A DNA stretch of 64,000 bases from Paracoccus onubensis (GCF_003591515.1 NZ_QZCG01000011.1:1-64000); one strand, 5' to 3'; positions 53,257-62,797 are shown, counted from the stretch's first letter. The notes: a model not told the origin generated them from the letters alone. Translations and numbers: made by a program.

Positions 53257-55850
53257 TGCGGTTCTCCCAAAGCCTTGAGTTCATAGATCAGGTCAAGCGC
53301 CTCGCGCGGGCTGAGCGTATCGGGATGCACATCCCTCAACCGCTCGTCCAGAGGCGATTTCCCGGAAACGGCAGGGGCAGCCGCCGGTGGTGCCGCGCGG
53401 AACAGGGGCAGGTCGTCGATCAGGGCGGCGGGTTTCGCCGCGCCCTCACGCTCGCCCGATTCCAGCGCGTCCAGCACTTCGCGCGCGCGCTCCACCACCG
53501 ATGCGGGCAGCCCGGCCAGCCGCGCCACCTGAACCCCATAGCTGCGGTCGGCGGCGCCCTTGCGCACTTCGTGCAGGAAGATCACATCGCCTTCCCATTC
53601 GCGGACGGCAACCGTCGCGTTCTCGACGCCATCCAGCCGCGCGGTCAGGGCGGTCATCTCGTGATAATGGGTGGCAAACAGGGCACGGCAGCGATTGACC
53701 TCGTGCAGATGCTCCATCACCGCCCAGGCGATGGAAAGCCCGTCCCATGTCGCCGTGCCCCGCCCGATTTCATCAAGAATGACAAGCGCATGATCGTCGG
53801 CCTGATTCAGGATCGCGGCGGTTTCGACCATCTCGACCATGAAGGTCGACCGCCCCCGCGCCAGATCATCCGCCGCCCCCACCCGGCTGAACAACTGGCT
53901 GACCATGCCGATATGAGCGCGCCGCGCAGGCACGAAGGCCCCGGCCTGCGCCAGCACCGCAATCAGGGCATTCTGGCGCAGGAAGGTCGATTTCCCCGCC
54001 ATGTTCGGACCGGTCAGCAACCAGATCGCCGGGGTCTCGCCCTCGGTCAATTCGCAGTCATTGGCGACGAAACTTTCCGATTGCCGCTTCAACGCCCGCT
54101 CGACCACCGGATGCCGCCCGCCCTCGACGATAAAGGCGCGGCTGTCACCCACACGGGGCCGTGTCCAGCCTTCCCCGCTGGCGATATCGGCGAAACCGCT
54201 GGCCAGATCGATCTCGGCCAACGCCCGCGCCGCCTGCCCGATCTGCGCCGATTTCTCCAGCAAAGCGGTTCGTAGCCGATCGAATATCCGGCGTTCGATC
54301 TCAAGCGCCCGGTCGCGGGCGTTCAGGATGCGGGTTTCCAGCTCGGAAAGCTCGACCGTGGTGAAACGGATCTGGTTCGCGGTGGTCTGCCGGTGGATGA
54401 ATATTTCCGACAATGGCGGTTTCATCATCCTTTCGGCATGGGTCGCCGTGGTCTCGATGAAATAGCCCAGCACATTGTTATGCTTGATCTTCAGGCTGGA
54501 GACCCCGGCCTTGTCGGCGTAATCCGCCTGCATCCCGGCGATCACGCCGCGCCCCTCGTCGCGCAACCGGCGGGTCTGGTCCAGATCCTCGTCATATCCG
54601 GGGGCAACGAAACCGCCATCGCGGGCCAACAGGGGCGGTTCGGCCACAAGCGCATCGTCGAGAAGATCGATCAGCTCATCATGGCCGGTCAGATCGCTGG
54701 CGGATTCCCGCAGCACCTGCGCCGCGTCATCGGGCAGGATAGCGGCAATCGCGGCACCCTGCGTCAGCCCGGCCCGGATCGCCGCCAGATCGCGTGGCCC
54801 GCCACGCTCCAGCGCAAGCCGGGACAGCGCCCGGTCCATATCCGGCACCCGCGCCAATGCCTCGCGCAGATCGGCGGACAGGCGCGGATCCTCGACCAGA
54901 TCGGCCACGGCCTGCTGCCGCGCATGGATCAGATGCAGGTCGCGTGATGGCGCCGAGATCCTGCGCTCCAGCAGCCGCCCGCCCGACAAGGCCTGCGTCA
55001 GTTCCAGATTCCGGCGCGTCGCAGCATCGATCTGCATCGCGCCGCCCATCCGCTCGCGGGAGGGGGGGCGCAGCAACGGCAATTTGCCCCGCTGCGTCAT
55101 ATCGAGATAATCGACGATTGCCCCCATCGCCGACAGCTCCGGACGCGTGAATGTGCCGAACCCGTCCAGCGTCTCAACCCCGTAAAGCTGGCACAACCGC
55201 CGCTGCGCCGCCGTGGAATCGAATGCGCTGGCATGCAGATCGGTCAGTGCCGCGCCCGCATCGGCAGCGAGTTCATCAAGCCCCGCGCCATCCGCCGCCA
55301 GCAATTCACGAGGCGCAAGCCGCGCCAGTTCCGGCGACAGGCGGCTGACCGGGCATTCCATCACCTGAAACGCCCCGGTCGAGATATCCACCCATGCCAA
55401 CGCGCTCTCGCCGCGCACCTGCGAGAATGCGGCAAGGAAATTGTGCCGCCGCGCTTCCAGCAGCGATTCCTCGGTCAGGGTTCCCGGTGTCACCAGCCGC
55501 ACGACATCGCGGGCCACCACGGATTTGGAACCGCGTTTCTTCGCCTCGGCCGGGTCCTCCATCTGTTCGGCGATAGCGACGCGGAACCCCTTGCGGATCA
55601 GGGTCAGCAGATAGCTTTCGGCGGCATGAACCGGCACGCCGCACATCGGGATCGGCTCTCCCTGATGGGTGCCGCGCTTGGTCAGGGCGATATCCAATGC
55701 GGCGGCTGCCTGCACGGCATCGTCAAAGAACATCTCGTAGAAATCGCCCATGCGATAGAACAGCAACGCGCCCGGATTCGCATCCCGGATCGCCAGATAT
55801 TGCGCCATCATCGGTGTGGGCTGATCGTTCATTGCCACCTGCTGTTTCAT
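53253..55850 (-). CDS. mutS: DNA mismatch repair ATPase MutS
   Basis: An 865-residue MutS: mismatch-binding [11 protein letters not shown] (Phe-x-Glu), connector and clamp domains, and the C-terminal ATPase with [14 protein letters not shown] (Walker A), STFMVEM and [23 protein letters not shown] take the ATG at 55850 ([13 protein letters not shown]); 55832 is also possible, as neither has a strong ribosome-binding site. A TTTTCAA-rich stretch lies directly upstream. Confidence 0.95.
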   Translation of the reverse strand: MKQQVAMNDQPTPMMAQYLAIRDANPGALLFYRMGDFYEMFFDDAVQAAAALDIALTKRGTHQGEPIPMCGVPVHAAESYLLTLIRKGFRVAIAEQMEDPAEAKKRGSKSVVARDVVRLVTPGTLTEESLLEARRHNFLAAFSQVRGESALAWVDISTGAFQVMECPVSRLSPELARLAPRELLAADGAGLDELAADAGAALTDLHASAFDSTAAQRRLCQLYGVETLDGFGTFTRPELSAMGAIVDYLDMTQRGKLPLLRPPSRERMGGAMQIDAATRRNLELTQALSGGRLLERRISAPSRDLHLIHARQQAVADLVEDPRLSADLREALARVPDMDRALSRLALERGGPRDLAAIRAGLTQGAAIAAILPDDAAQVLRESASDLTGHDELIDLLDDALVAEPPLLARDGGFVAPGYDEDLDQTRRLRDEGRGVIAGMQADYADKAGVSSLKIKHNNVLGYFIETTATHAERMMKPPLSEIFIHRQTTANQIRFTTVELSELETRILNARDRALEIERRIFDRLRTALLEKSAQIGQAARALAEIDLASGFADIASGEGWTRPRVGDSRAFIVEGGRHPVVERALKRQSESFVANDCELTEGETPAIWLLTGPNMAGKSTFLRQNALIAVLAQAGAFVPARRAHIGMVSQLFSRVGAADDLARGRSTFMVEMVETAAILNQADDHALVILDEIGRGTATWDGLSIAWAVMEHLHEVNRCRALFATHYHEMTALTARLDGVENATVAVREWEGDVIFLHEVRKGAADRSYGVQVARLAGLPASVVERAREVLDALESGEREGAAKPAALIDDLPLFRAAPPAAAPAVSGKSPLDERLRDVHPDTLSPREALDLIYELKALGEPQ

Positions 55851-55871
55851 TGCGTCCACGTTCTTAGAACA

Positions 55872-55930
55872 GTTTTCAAGACTCGGAAACACGGGTTTTC
55901 AAACCTCTGCCAGATGCTTGAAAATCCGTG
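55872..55930. promoter_or_regulatory. TTTTCAA repeats and inverted repeat upstream of mutS
   Basis: GTTTTCAA occurs twice 23 nt apart (55872-55879, 55895-55902), and an inverted copy TTGAAAAT follows. CACGGGTTTTCAA (55890-55902) and TTGAAAATCCGTG (55918-55930) form a 13-bp inverted repeat with one mismatch and a 15-nt loop. Spacings of two helical turns suggest protein binding sites in the mutS/AhpD-like spacer. Confidence 0.45.
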
Positions 55931-56065
55931 CAAAGCCATTAGAGGCTTCATGTTGGAGCAGTCTGCCTTGAATGAAATCCTGAAGCTTTCACAAGGGCGT
56001 TGAAATCTATTCCACGGCTCGTTAGCCTGCCCGTTGTTATTTTGTAAACTTTGCAGGTAGTACAT

Positions 56066-56593
56066 ATGGAATCGAAAAAAGAGAGCTTGAAGCAGGTTAA
56101 CCTTGATGCTGTCCTGCTCGGAGACGAAACACTCGAGTTCGAAAACAGCCGTTTTGATCCGGCGCAAATAGAATTCTACGGACTGGCAACCAAACTTGCC
56201 GATTCCGTTGGCTACGCCGCCGAATTGTCAGTCGAGCCGCAGATCGCCCAGCTTTTGCGTCTGCGTGTTGCCCAGATCAACAAATGCGTATTCTGCCTTA
56301 CAGCGCATATGCAGGCCGCGCTTGATCGTGGCATCCCTGTTGCAAAGGTTTTCCATCTGCCTGCCTGGCGGGAAAGTCCGATGTTCTCGGCATCAGACAA
56401 GGCCGCACTCGCGTATTGTGAGGCATTGTCACGTCCGGACAGGCCCGGTTTCGGTGAAATCCATGACGCGCTGACCAAGTTTTTCGAGGAAAGGCAAATC
56501 GCCGAAATTGCCGCTATCATCATCAATATGCATCTGTGGACGCGATTGAAACTGGCACAGGGACAGGTTCCCGTAACTTCCGGCGAAAGCTGA
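56066..56593 (+). CDS. AhpD-like alkylhydroperoxidase / carboxymuconolactone decarboxylase family
   Basis: A 175-residue AhpD-fold protein with the redox motif C-x2-C-x3-H (Cys74, Cys77, His81 in INKCVFCLTAH). It probably reduces peroxides with a thiol partner. I start at the ATG at 56066 (MESKKES) with an AGGTAG site. The sequence is visibly poorer in G and C than its neighbours, including the leader, which hints at acquisition. It stands alone between mutS and the thi operon. Confidence 0.82.
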   Translation: MESKKESLKQVNLDAVLLGDETLEFENSRFDPAQIEFYGLATKLADSVGYAAELSVEPQIAQLLRLRVAQINKCVFCLTAHMQAALDRGIPVAKVFHLPAWRESPMFSASDKAALAYCEALSRPDRPGFGEIHDALTKFFEERQIAEIAAIIINMHLWTRLKLAQGQVPVTSGES

Positions 56594-56616
56594 AAGCCGG
56601 ACCGACCCGAACGGCC

Positions 56617-56644
56617 TTGCTAACCGGCTATGTTCCACTATGCT
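56617..56644 (+). promoter_or_regulatory. Candidate promoter for the TPP riboswitch/thi operon
   Basis: TTGCTA (56617-56622), 16-nt spacer, TATGCT (56639-56644). Transcription would begin close to 56651, just before the aptamer. Confidence 0.45.
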
Positions 56645-56651
56645 GCTTCGA

Positions 56652-56732
56652 TACCTCGGGGTGCCTTATTGGCTGAGACGCAATCGCGGACCCGTTGAAC
56701 CTGATCCGGTTAGTACTGGCGGAGGGAAGGTC
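56652..56732 (+). ncRNA. TPP riboswitch (THI box)
   Basis: The conserved aptamer is complete: CTCGGGGTGCC at the 5' end, GGCTGAGACG, and ACCCGTTGAACCTGATCCGGTTAGTACTGGCGGAGGGA. It binds thiamine pyrophosphate and shuts off the downstream thiamine transport genes. The expression platform is the RBS-masking hairpin at 56736-56768. Confidence 0.93.
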
Positions 56733-56735
56733 TGA

Positions 56736-56768
56736 TGCTCCTTTCTTTCGTGATTAGTGAAAGGAGCA
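56736..56768 (+). promoter_or_regulatory. RBS-sequestering hairpin of the TPP riboswitch
   Basis: TGCTCCTTTC (56736-56745) pairs perfectly with GAAAGGAGCA (56759-56768), 10 bp with a 13-nt loop. The 3' arm holds AAGGAG, the ribosome-binding site of thiB (ATG 56775). This indicates translational rather than transcriptional control. Confidence 0.85.
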
Positions 56769-56774
56769 GCCTTG

Positions 56775-57758
56775 ATGAAATACGCCCTGACCGCCGCCAC
56801 CCTTCTGCTCGCGGCACCGGCCTTCGCGCAGGACAAGCCGGTTCTGACCGTCTATGCCGGAGATTACATCGCCAGCGAATGGGGCCCCGGCCCGAAGATC
56901 GAGCAAGGTTTCGAGGCGTTCTGCGATTGCGATCTGAAATTCGTCACCGGCGACATCCTGCCCCGCATCCTGATGGAGGGAGACGGCACGGAGGCCGATA
57001 TCGTCTTCGGGCTGAACACCGATGTAACCGCGCGCGCCCGCGCCTCGGGCCTGTTCGCGCCGCATGGGCAGGATACATCCGATCTTTCTGTGCCGGTCGA
57101 ATGGAATGACGATATTTTCCTGCCCTATAACTGGGGCGAAACCGCCTTCGTCTACGACGAAACCCGGCTGGAAAACCCGCCTGCGAGTTTCGATGAGCTT
57201 CTGAACGCGCCCGACGATCTGAAGATCGTGATACAGGATCCGCGCTCGGGCATCTCGGGTCTGGCGCTGCTCTTGTGGGTGAAATCGGTCTATGGCGAGG
57301 ATGCGCCCGAGGCATGGGCGAAACTGGCCCCCAAGGTGCTGACCGTGACCAAGGGCTGGTCGGAATCCTATGGCATGTTCACCGATGGAGAGGCGGATAT
57401 GGTCATGTCCTACACCACCTCGCCCGCCTATCATATCGAGGCCGAGGATGACCGGACCAAACATGCCGCGATCTTCCCCGAAGGCCATTACCTCATGGCC
57501 GAACTGGCCGCGCAGGTGGCATCGACCGATCAGCCGGAACTGGCGCAGCAATTCATGGACTGGATCCTGACGCCCGAATTCCAAAGCACGATCCCGCTTG
57601 CCAACTGGTCCATGCCGGCCAAGCTTCCTATGGAAGAATGGCCGCAGGTCATGCGCGATCTGCCGCGCCCCGAAAAGACCCTGTTCTATTCCGAGGATGA
57701 AGCCGAGGCGCTGCGCAAACCGGCGCTTGAGGAATGGCTGCAAGCCTTTTCGCGATAG
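56775..57758 (+). CDS. thiB: Thiamine/TPP-binding periplasmic protein
   Basis: A 327-residue binding protein with a signal peptide (MKYALTAATLLLAAPAFAQ, cleavage after AFA) and the ThiB family start PVLTVYAGDYIASEWGPGPKIEQGFE; GWSESYGMFTDGEADMVMSYTTSPAYH is the ligand region. It binds thiamine and its phosphates in the periplasm and delivers them to ThiPQ. The gene is under the TPP riboswitch just upstream. The start at 56775 has its site inside the hairpin. Confidence 0.93.
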   Translation: MKYALTAATLLLAAPAFAQDKPVLTVYAGDYIASEWGPGPKIEQGFEAFCDCDLKFVTGDILPRILMEGDGTEADIVFGLNTDVTARARASGLFAPHGQDTSDLSVPVEWNDDIFLPYNWGETAFVYDETRLENPPASFDELLNAPDDLKIVIQDPRSGISGLALLLWVKSVYGEDAPEAWAKLAPKVLTVTKGWSESYGMFTDGEADMVMSYTTSPAYHIEAEDDRTKHAAIFPEGHYLMAELAAQVASTDQPELAQQFMDWILTPEFQSTIPLANWSMPAKLPMEEWPQVMRDLPRPEKTLFYSEDEAEALRKPALEEWLQAFSR

Positions 57759-58184
57759 GATCGGTCGCAGCAGAATCACGATATTCAGGCAATCATCGCT
57801 CCTCCATCCCAGGCGATATCGCATCAAAATCCGAAAGCTTTTGATTTTTCACATGAAACACAGCTTTAACCTGAATGGATTTTATGGCCGGATCGCTCCG
57901 AAACATCCCCCCTCCGGCATATTTCTTCTTTGTTCAAATACCTTGCAGGGGGTGCGGGGGATGCAAACTCCCCCGCGGCGCGACAGGGCACAATCTCCGG
58001 CAAGGCATGATCGGTCCAAGGCGATCAGGCGATATCTGCGCATGCCTCCCCCGACCGAAACTGCCCTCGCCTCTTCTTCGCTCAGATATCCCGGGATTTC
58101 CGGATGGCGCGCCATCGGTCACAGAACCGCCCGGCCACAGGCGGCACCCACGGCTGCCGCAGAACTCATTCGCGGGCATATCCG
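57759..58184 (+). other. 426-nt gap between thiB and thiP with R1 copy 5
   Basis: No coding frame of any likeness. It holds R1 copy 5 (57888-57976). The thiB-thiP-thiQ operon is usually compact, so this space looks like an insertion that may lower thiPQ transcription. Confidence 0.6.
57888..57976 (+). repeat. R1 dispersed repeat, copy 5 (with leader)
   Basis: Leader CCGGATCGCTCCG (57888-57900), then TTCTTCTTTGTTCAAATACCTTGC from 57923 and the hairpin GCGGGGGA/TCCCCCGC (57954-57976). Same sense as thiB, which ends 130 nt upstream. Confidence 0.8.
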
Positions 58185-59711
58185 ATGACGTACCGCGAAC
58201 CCGCCGGAGCGATAATCGCCACTCTGCTTGCCACGCTGATCCTTGGCACATTGGCCGCCGTGGCATGGCAGGCGCGCGGTCTGTCCGGTCTTGGTCCCTG
58301 GGACTGGCAGGCGGTACGGTTCACGCTGTGGCAGGCATTCGTCTCGGCAGCCCTGTCGGCATTGCTTGCGATCCCGGTGGCGCGGGCTTTGGCGCGGCGG
58401 CGATTTCGTGGTCGCGCGGCACTGGTGACCTTGCTGGGCGCGCCCTTCATCCTGCCGGTAATCGTGGCGATCATGGGGCTGATCTCGGTCTTTGGCCGGA
58501 ACGGCACGATCAATGAGGGGCTGCGCCTGCTTGGCTTGCCCGAGATCGGCATCTATGGCTGGCAGGGGGTGATCCTGGCGCATGTGTTCTTTAACCTGCC
58601 GCTCTCGGTCCGGCTGATCCTGCAAGGGTGGCAGGCCATCCCGGCCGAACGTTTCCGCCTTGCCGAAAGCCTTGGCTTCACGCCCCGCGATAGCCTGCGC
58701 CATCTGGAATTGCCGATGCTGCGCGCGGTCCTGCCGGGGGTCTGGCTGGCGGTGTTCCTTGTCTGCCTGACATCCTTTGCCGTGGCCCTGACACTGGGCG
58801 GCGGGCCATCCGCCACCACCGTCGAACTGGCCATATATCAGGCATTCCGTTTCGACTTCGACCTTGGGCGAGCGGCCATGCTGGGGCTGGTGCAGATCGC
58901 CCTCAGCCTTGGCGCCATGACGCTGGCCTTCCGGATCACCATCCCCGCCGCTTTCGGTGCCGGAATGCAGGAGACCCATACCCCTCACGCCCCGCGCGGC
59001 TGGAGGCGCGGCGCGGATATGCTTGCCATCCTGCTGGCGGCGGTTTTCCTGCTCTGGCCGATCCTGTCCGTCACCGCGAACGGGCTTCCGCGCATCCCGG
59101 CCCTGCCCCTCGAGGTCTGGAGCGCCGCTGCACGGTCAATCGTCATGGCGATCTGTTCCGCGTTTCTGGCCCTGACGCTTTCGCTGATACTCGCGCTGGA
59201 GGTCGCGCGCGGCAATTCCCGCTGGATCGAAAGCGCCGGAATGCTGCCCATCGTCGCCTCGCCGCTGGTTCTGGGAACCGGGCTGTTCATCCTGCTGCGC
59301 GGATGGTTCGCGCCCCAGACGCTTGCCCTGCCGGTCACGGTGGCGATCAATGCAATCATGGCACTGCCATTCGGGCTTCGCGCCCTGATCCCGGCTGCGC
59401 GGATCCTGCAGGCGGATTACGGGCGGCTGGCCGCGTCGCTGGATATGCGCGGGGCTGCGCGGCTGCGTTACCTGACCCTGCCGCGCCTTGCCCGCCCATT
59501 GGGCTTTGCCGGAGGTCTGGCCGCCGCGCTTGCGATGGGCGATCTTGGTGTCATCACGCTTTTCGCGCAGGAGCAGCCGACTTTGCCGTTGAAACTTTAT
59601 CAGCTGATGAATTCCTACCGGATGGAGGATGCCGCCGCCTGCGCGATCCTGCTGATGCTGATCAGTTTCGCGCTTTTCTGGATCTTCGACCGCGGGGGAC
59701 GCCTTGCTTGA
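58185..59711 (+). CDS. thiP: Thiamine ABC transporter permease
   Basis: A 508-residue permease made of two fused halves with about twelve membrane segments. Both carry ABC permease EAA-like loops: ERFRLAESLGFTPRDSLRHLELPMLR and YGRLAASLDMRGAARLRYLTLPRLAR. It forms the membrane channel with ThiQ. The start at 58185 (MTYREPAGAII) is fixed by homology; the end overlaps thiQ by 8 nt. Confidence 0.92.
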   Translation: MTYREPAGAIIATLLATLILGTLAAVAWQARGLSGLGPWDWQAVRFTLWQAFVSAALSALLAIPVARALARRRFRGRAALVTLLGAPFILPVIVAIMGLISVFGRNGTINEGLRLLGLPEIGIYGWQGVILAHVFFNLPLSVRLILQGWQAIPAERFRLAESLGFTPRDSLRHLELPMLRAVLPGVWLAVFLVCLTSFAVALTLGGGPSATTVELAIYQAFRFDFDLGRAAMLGLVQIALSLGAMTLAFRITIPAAFGAGMQETHTPHAPRGWRRGADMLAILLAAVFLLWPILSVTANGLPRIPALPLEVWSAAARSIVMAICSAFLALTLSLILALEVARGNSRWIESAGMLPIVASPLVLGTGLFILLRGWFAPQTLALPVTVAINAIMALPFGLRALIPAARILQADYGRLAASLDMRGAARLRYLTLPRLARPLGFAGGLAAALAMGDLGVITLFAQEQPTLPLKLYQLMNSYRMEDAAACAILLMLISFALFWIFDRGGRLA

Positions 59712-60396
59712 ACTGCGCGATATCACCGTCACTCTGGACGATTTCTCGCTCCGCGCGGAACTGACCGTCCCTGCCGCTGCGCATATGGCTGTGATCGGGG
59801 CGTCGGGTTCGGGGAAATCCACCCTGCTGTCGCTGATTGGCGGTTTCCTTGCCCCGGATAACGGCCGGATCCTGTGGGATGGACAGGACATCACCGCCAT
59901 TCCGCCCGGTCAGCGGCCGGTTTCATTTCTGTTTCAGGACCAGAACCTATTTCCGCATCTGAGCGTGGCGCAGAATGTCGGGCTTGGCCTGCGCCCCGAT
60001 CTGCGCCTGAGCCGGGATCAACAGGCGCAAGTGACCCATGCACTGGCCGAGGTTGGCCTGTCGGGCATGGAGCGCCGCAGCCCCGCCAGCCTGTCCGGCG
60101 GCCAGCAAAGCCGGGTCGCGCTTGCCCGGATCCTGCTGCGCGCCCGCCCATTGCTATTGCTGGACGAGCCATTCGCGGCGCTGGGTCCGGCCCTGAAATC
60201 CGAGATGCTGCAACTTGTGGCCCGCATCGCGGGCGAAACCCGGGCAACCGTGCTGATGGTCACACATGATCCCAGGGATGCCCGCAGTTTCGCCCCCCGG
60301 ACGATCCTGATCGAGGACGGCATCGCCCATGCGCCTGTGCCGACCGGACCCTTGCTGGACGATCCCCCGCCGGGACTCCGCACCTATCTGGGTTAA
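59704..60396 (+). CDS. thiQ: Thiamine ABC transporter ATPase
   Basis: A 230-residue ABC ATPase: GASGSGKSTLLSLI (Walker A), LSGGQQSRVALARILLR (signature), [13 protein letters not shown] (Walker B), VTHDPRDA (H-loop). The start is a TTG at 59704 inside the thiP end; the family begins exactly here (MLELRDITVTLDDF). Confidence 0.92.
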   Translation: MLELRDITVTLDDFSLRAELTVPAAAHMAVIGASGSGKSTLLSLIGGFLAPDNGRILWDGQDITAIPPGQRPVSFLFQDQNLFPHLSVAQNVGLGLRPDLRLSRDQQAQVTHALAEVGLSGMERRSPASLSGGQQSRVALARILLRARPLLLLDEPFAALGPALKSEMLQLVARIAGETRATVLMVTHDPRDARSFAPRTILIEDGIAHAPVPTGPLLDDPPPGLRTYLG

Positions 60397-60475
60397 GGAA
60401 CAAATCGCCCGCCCCGGACTCCCGCCATAGCCGGGCAGCGCATTAGCAACTATGGCTCGCGTTTTATGGCAAATG
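60397..60475 (-). repeat. Degraded R2 copy D
   Basis: The reverse complement keeps TTGCCATAAAACGCGAG and CTGCCCGGCT in the order seen in copy A, with weaker likeness between. It lies directly after thiQ. Confidence 0.35.
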
Positions 60476-60505
60476 CGCCTCGAAACGATCGCCGCTCCCG
60501 CGTGT

Positions 60506-60559
60506 TTCTTCTTTGCTCAAATACCTTGCAGGGGGTGCGGGGGATGCAAAATCCCCCGC
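60506..60559 (+). repeat. R1 dispersed repeat, copy 6
   Basis: TTCTTCTTTGCTCAAATACCTTGC, GGGGGTGC and a perfect 9-bp hairpin GCGGGGGAT/ATCCCCCGC with loop GCAAA. It lies between the convergent ends of thiQ and proV, in the sense of thiQ. Confidence 0.82.
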
Positions 60560-60585
60560 CCGGGCGCGAAACACGGGGCAAACCC

Positions 60586-61635
60586 TTACCCCCGCGCCGT
60601 TTCCCGCGCAGAGCGACGCGGCACCAAAGCCCGCATGATCGCGGGCATCTCCAGCGTGCCGACCGGCTTTCCGTCCTGCGTGACACGGAACCGCCGGTCA
60701 AGCGCACCCTCGGCCATGGCGATCACGTTCTCAAGGTTGTCATCGTGATCCACCTCGCCGGAAAATTCGCCTTCGCCGCTGCTGCTATCCATGATCGAGC
60801 GGACCCGAAGAACCCTTGCGCGATTGATATCACTGACGAAATCCTCGATATAGGGATCGGCGGGATTCAACAGGATATGCTGCGGCTCGCCCTGCTGAAC
60901 GACCAGCCCGTCCTTCAGGATCACCAGATGATCGGCCAGCTTCAGGGCCTCGTCCAGATCATGGGTGATGAAAACGATGGTCTTGTGCAGCTCGGCCTGC
61001 AATTCGATCAGCAGATCCTGCATATCGGTGCGGATCAGCGGATCAAGCGCCGAGAACGCCTCGTCCATCAGCATAATCCCGGAATTCGAGGTCAGGGCGC
61101 GGGCGATCCCTACCCGCTGCTGCATCCCGCCCGAAAGCTGATAGGGATAATGGCCGCCATAGCCGCCCAGCCCGACCCGATCCAGCCAGCGATTGGCATC
61201 GCCCTCGAACTCCTTGCGGGACTTGCCGCGCGTGGCCAGCGCCATCCCGGCATTCTCGAGCACCGTCCGATGCGGCAGCAGGGCGAATTTCTGGAACACC
61301 ATCGACATGGTTTCCCGCCGCAGCGTCCGCAGCCGCGCCTCGTTCCAGGTCAGGATATTCTCGCCATCGACCAGAACCTCACCCGAGGTCGGCTCGATCA
61401 GCCGGTTCAGATGCCGGATCAGCGTCGATTTGCCCGAGCCGGACAGCCCCATGATGACGGTGATCTTGCCCTCGTGCATATCGACATTGATATCGGAAAG
61501 GCCCAGCACATGGTTGCGGCTTTCCAGAAGCTCGGGCTTGCCCATTCCGGCCTGCACTTCGGCCAGAACGGATTTCGGATTGTCGCCGAATATCTTGTAA
61601 AGATGGCGGATCGAGATCTTGACGTTATCATCCAT
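60586..61635 (-). CDS. proV: Glycine betaine/proline ABC transporter ATPase
   Basis: A 349-residue ATPase of the ProV/OpuA family: GLSGSGKSTLIRHLNRL (Walker A), QLSGGMQQRVGIARAL (signature), MDEAFSALDPLIR (Walker B), THDLDEA (H-loop). The C-terminal segment (about 290-340) resembles a single shortened CBS domain, which in the OpuA family senses ionic strength. The start at 61635 (MDDNVKIS) follows proW by 10 nt. Confidence 0.92.
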   Translation of the reverse strand: MDDNVKISIRHLYKIFGDNPKSVLAEVQAGMGKPELLESRNHVLGLSDINVDMHEGKITVIMGLSGSGKSTLIRHLNRLIEPTSGEVLVDGENILTWNEARLRTLRRETMSMVFQKFALLPHRTVLENAGMALATRGKSRKEFEGDANRWLDRVGLGGYGGHYPYQLSGGMQQRVGIARALTSNSGIMLMDEAFSALDPLIRTDMQDLLIELQAELHKTIVFITHDLDEALKLADHLVILKDGLVVQQGEPQHILLNPADPYIEDFVSDINRARVLRVRSIMDSSSGEGEFSGEVDHDDNLENVIAMAEGALDRRFRVTQDGKPVGTLEMPAIMRALVPRRSARETARG

Positions 61636-61645
61636 GACCGCCCCC

Positions 61646-62701
61646 CTATCGCTTTGCCTGGCTGGCATCGATCCGCGCCAGCGAAGCCTTGGTCACGCGG
61701 TCCAGCATGATCGCCAGCAGCACGATCCCGAAACCGGCGACCAGCCCGACACCCAGTTCAAGGCTGCGGATACCGCGCAGCACCAGCACCCCAAGACCCG
61801 GAGCCGATACCAGCGAGGCGATGACCACCATCGCAAGGCTCATCATGATGGTCTGGTTCACGCCTGCCATGATATTCGGCAGCGCCAGCGGGATCTGCAC
61901 GCCGAACAGCTTTTGCCGGCTTGTCATGCCGAAGGCGTCGGCGGCCTCGATCACGTCCCTGTCCACCAGCCGGATACCAAGATCCGTCAGCCGGACCACC
62001 GGCACGATGGCGTAAAGGATGATCGCGATGCCATAAAGCTTCGGCTCGGTCACCGAAAACAGGAAGATCAGCGGGATCAGGTAGACGAAGGGCGGCAGCG
62101 TCTGAAGCATGTCGAGAATGGGGATGACGATCCGTTGCAGCCGGTCGCTGCGGGACATGGCAATGCCGATGGGCACGCCGATCAGCACGCAGATGAAGGC
62201 ACAGACGAAGATGATCGCCAATGTCTGCATCGCCGCATCGTAATGATCGACCAGGGCAAGCAGCGCAAGCGACATGGCCACGAAACCCACGATCCGCCAT
62301 GACCGGCTGACCAGCCAGACAAGGGCCAGCAGCAGCGGCATCATGATCCACCAGGGCGTATTGGTCATGACCGCAAGGCTTTCGCGCAGCATCCAGCTAA
62401 GCGGTTGGGTGACCGGATCGACCACCACCCGCAGCGCGTCACGGATGGACAGGAACCCCCGTTCAAGTCCCAGCGTCAGATCGCGGGTTTCCGGAATCGC
62501 TGCGCAGGCATCGTGAAGCGTATCGAGCGACGGAAAAGGCAGATCCCAAAGTGATCCGCCGTCACCGCCGCCCCCGGATTCACCCCGGCTGCGGGCAAGC
62601 AGCTCTTGCATGGACATGGGGGCGCTGCCACCACCTCCGTCGCCGCCGCCGCACCATTCGCGCAAACCAAGCGCATCAATTACACCGTCATAAGTTGCCA
62701 T
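61646..62701 (-). CDS. proW: Glycine betaine/proline ABC transporter permease
   Basis: A 351-residue permease. A Gly-rich N-terminus (about 15-50, CGGGDGGGGSAP, GESGGGGDGGS) precedes several membrane helices; the ABC permease loop is VIEAADAFGMTSRQKLFGVQIPLALPNIMAG. The unusual Gly-rich segment is probably a flexible N-terminal tail. It begins 97 nt after proX, across a long hairpin. Confidence 0.9.
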   Translation of the reverse strand: MATYDGVIDALGLREWCGGGDGGGGSAPMSMQELLARSRGESGGGGDGGSLWDLPFPSLDTLHDACAAIPETRDLTLGLERGFLSIRDALRVVVDPVTQPLSWMLRESLAVMTNTPWWIMMPLLLALVWLVSRSWRIVGFVAMSLALLALVDHYDAAMQTLAIIFVCAFICVLIGVPIGIAMSRSDRLQRIVIPILDMLQTLPPFVYLIPLIFLFSVTEPKLYGIAIILYAIVPVVRLTDLGIRLVDRDVIEAADAFGMTSRQKLFGVQIPLALPNIMAGVNQTIMMSLAMVVIASLVSAPGLGVLVLRGIRSLELGVGLVAGFGIVLLAIMLDRVTKASLARIDASQAKR

Positions 62702-62734
62702 GGCTATTCCGGACAGCATGCCCGCCTGTTTTCG

Positions 62735-62783
62735 GAACCCGGAAAGGACAACGCCGGATCCGGCGCCGTCCTTTGCAGGGTTC
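62735..62783 (-). promoter_or_regulatory. Long hairpin between proX and proW
   Basis: GAACCC (62735-62740), AAAGGAC (62743-62749) and CGCCGGA pair in order with TCCGGCG, GTCCTTT (62768-62774) and GGGTTC (62778-62783): about 20 bp with small internal loops and a perfect 14-bp centre. Such a structure after a binding-protein gene usually protects proX mRNA or lowers downstream expression. Confidence 0.8.
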
Positions 62784-62797
62784 GGGTTGTCATCGAC

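Noticed and set aside
55860..55877. GTTCTTAGAAC as a LexA box upstream of mutS
   Set aside because: The alphaproteobacterial box is GTTC-N7-GTTC; here the second half is off by one and reads GTTT.
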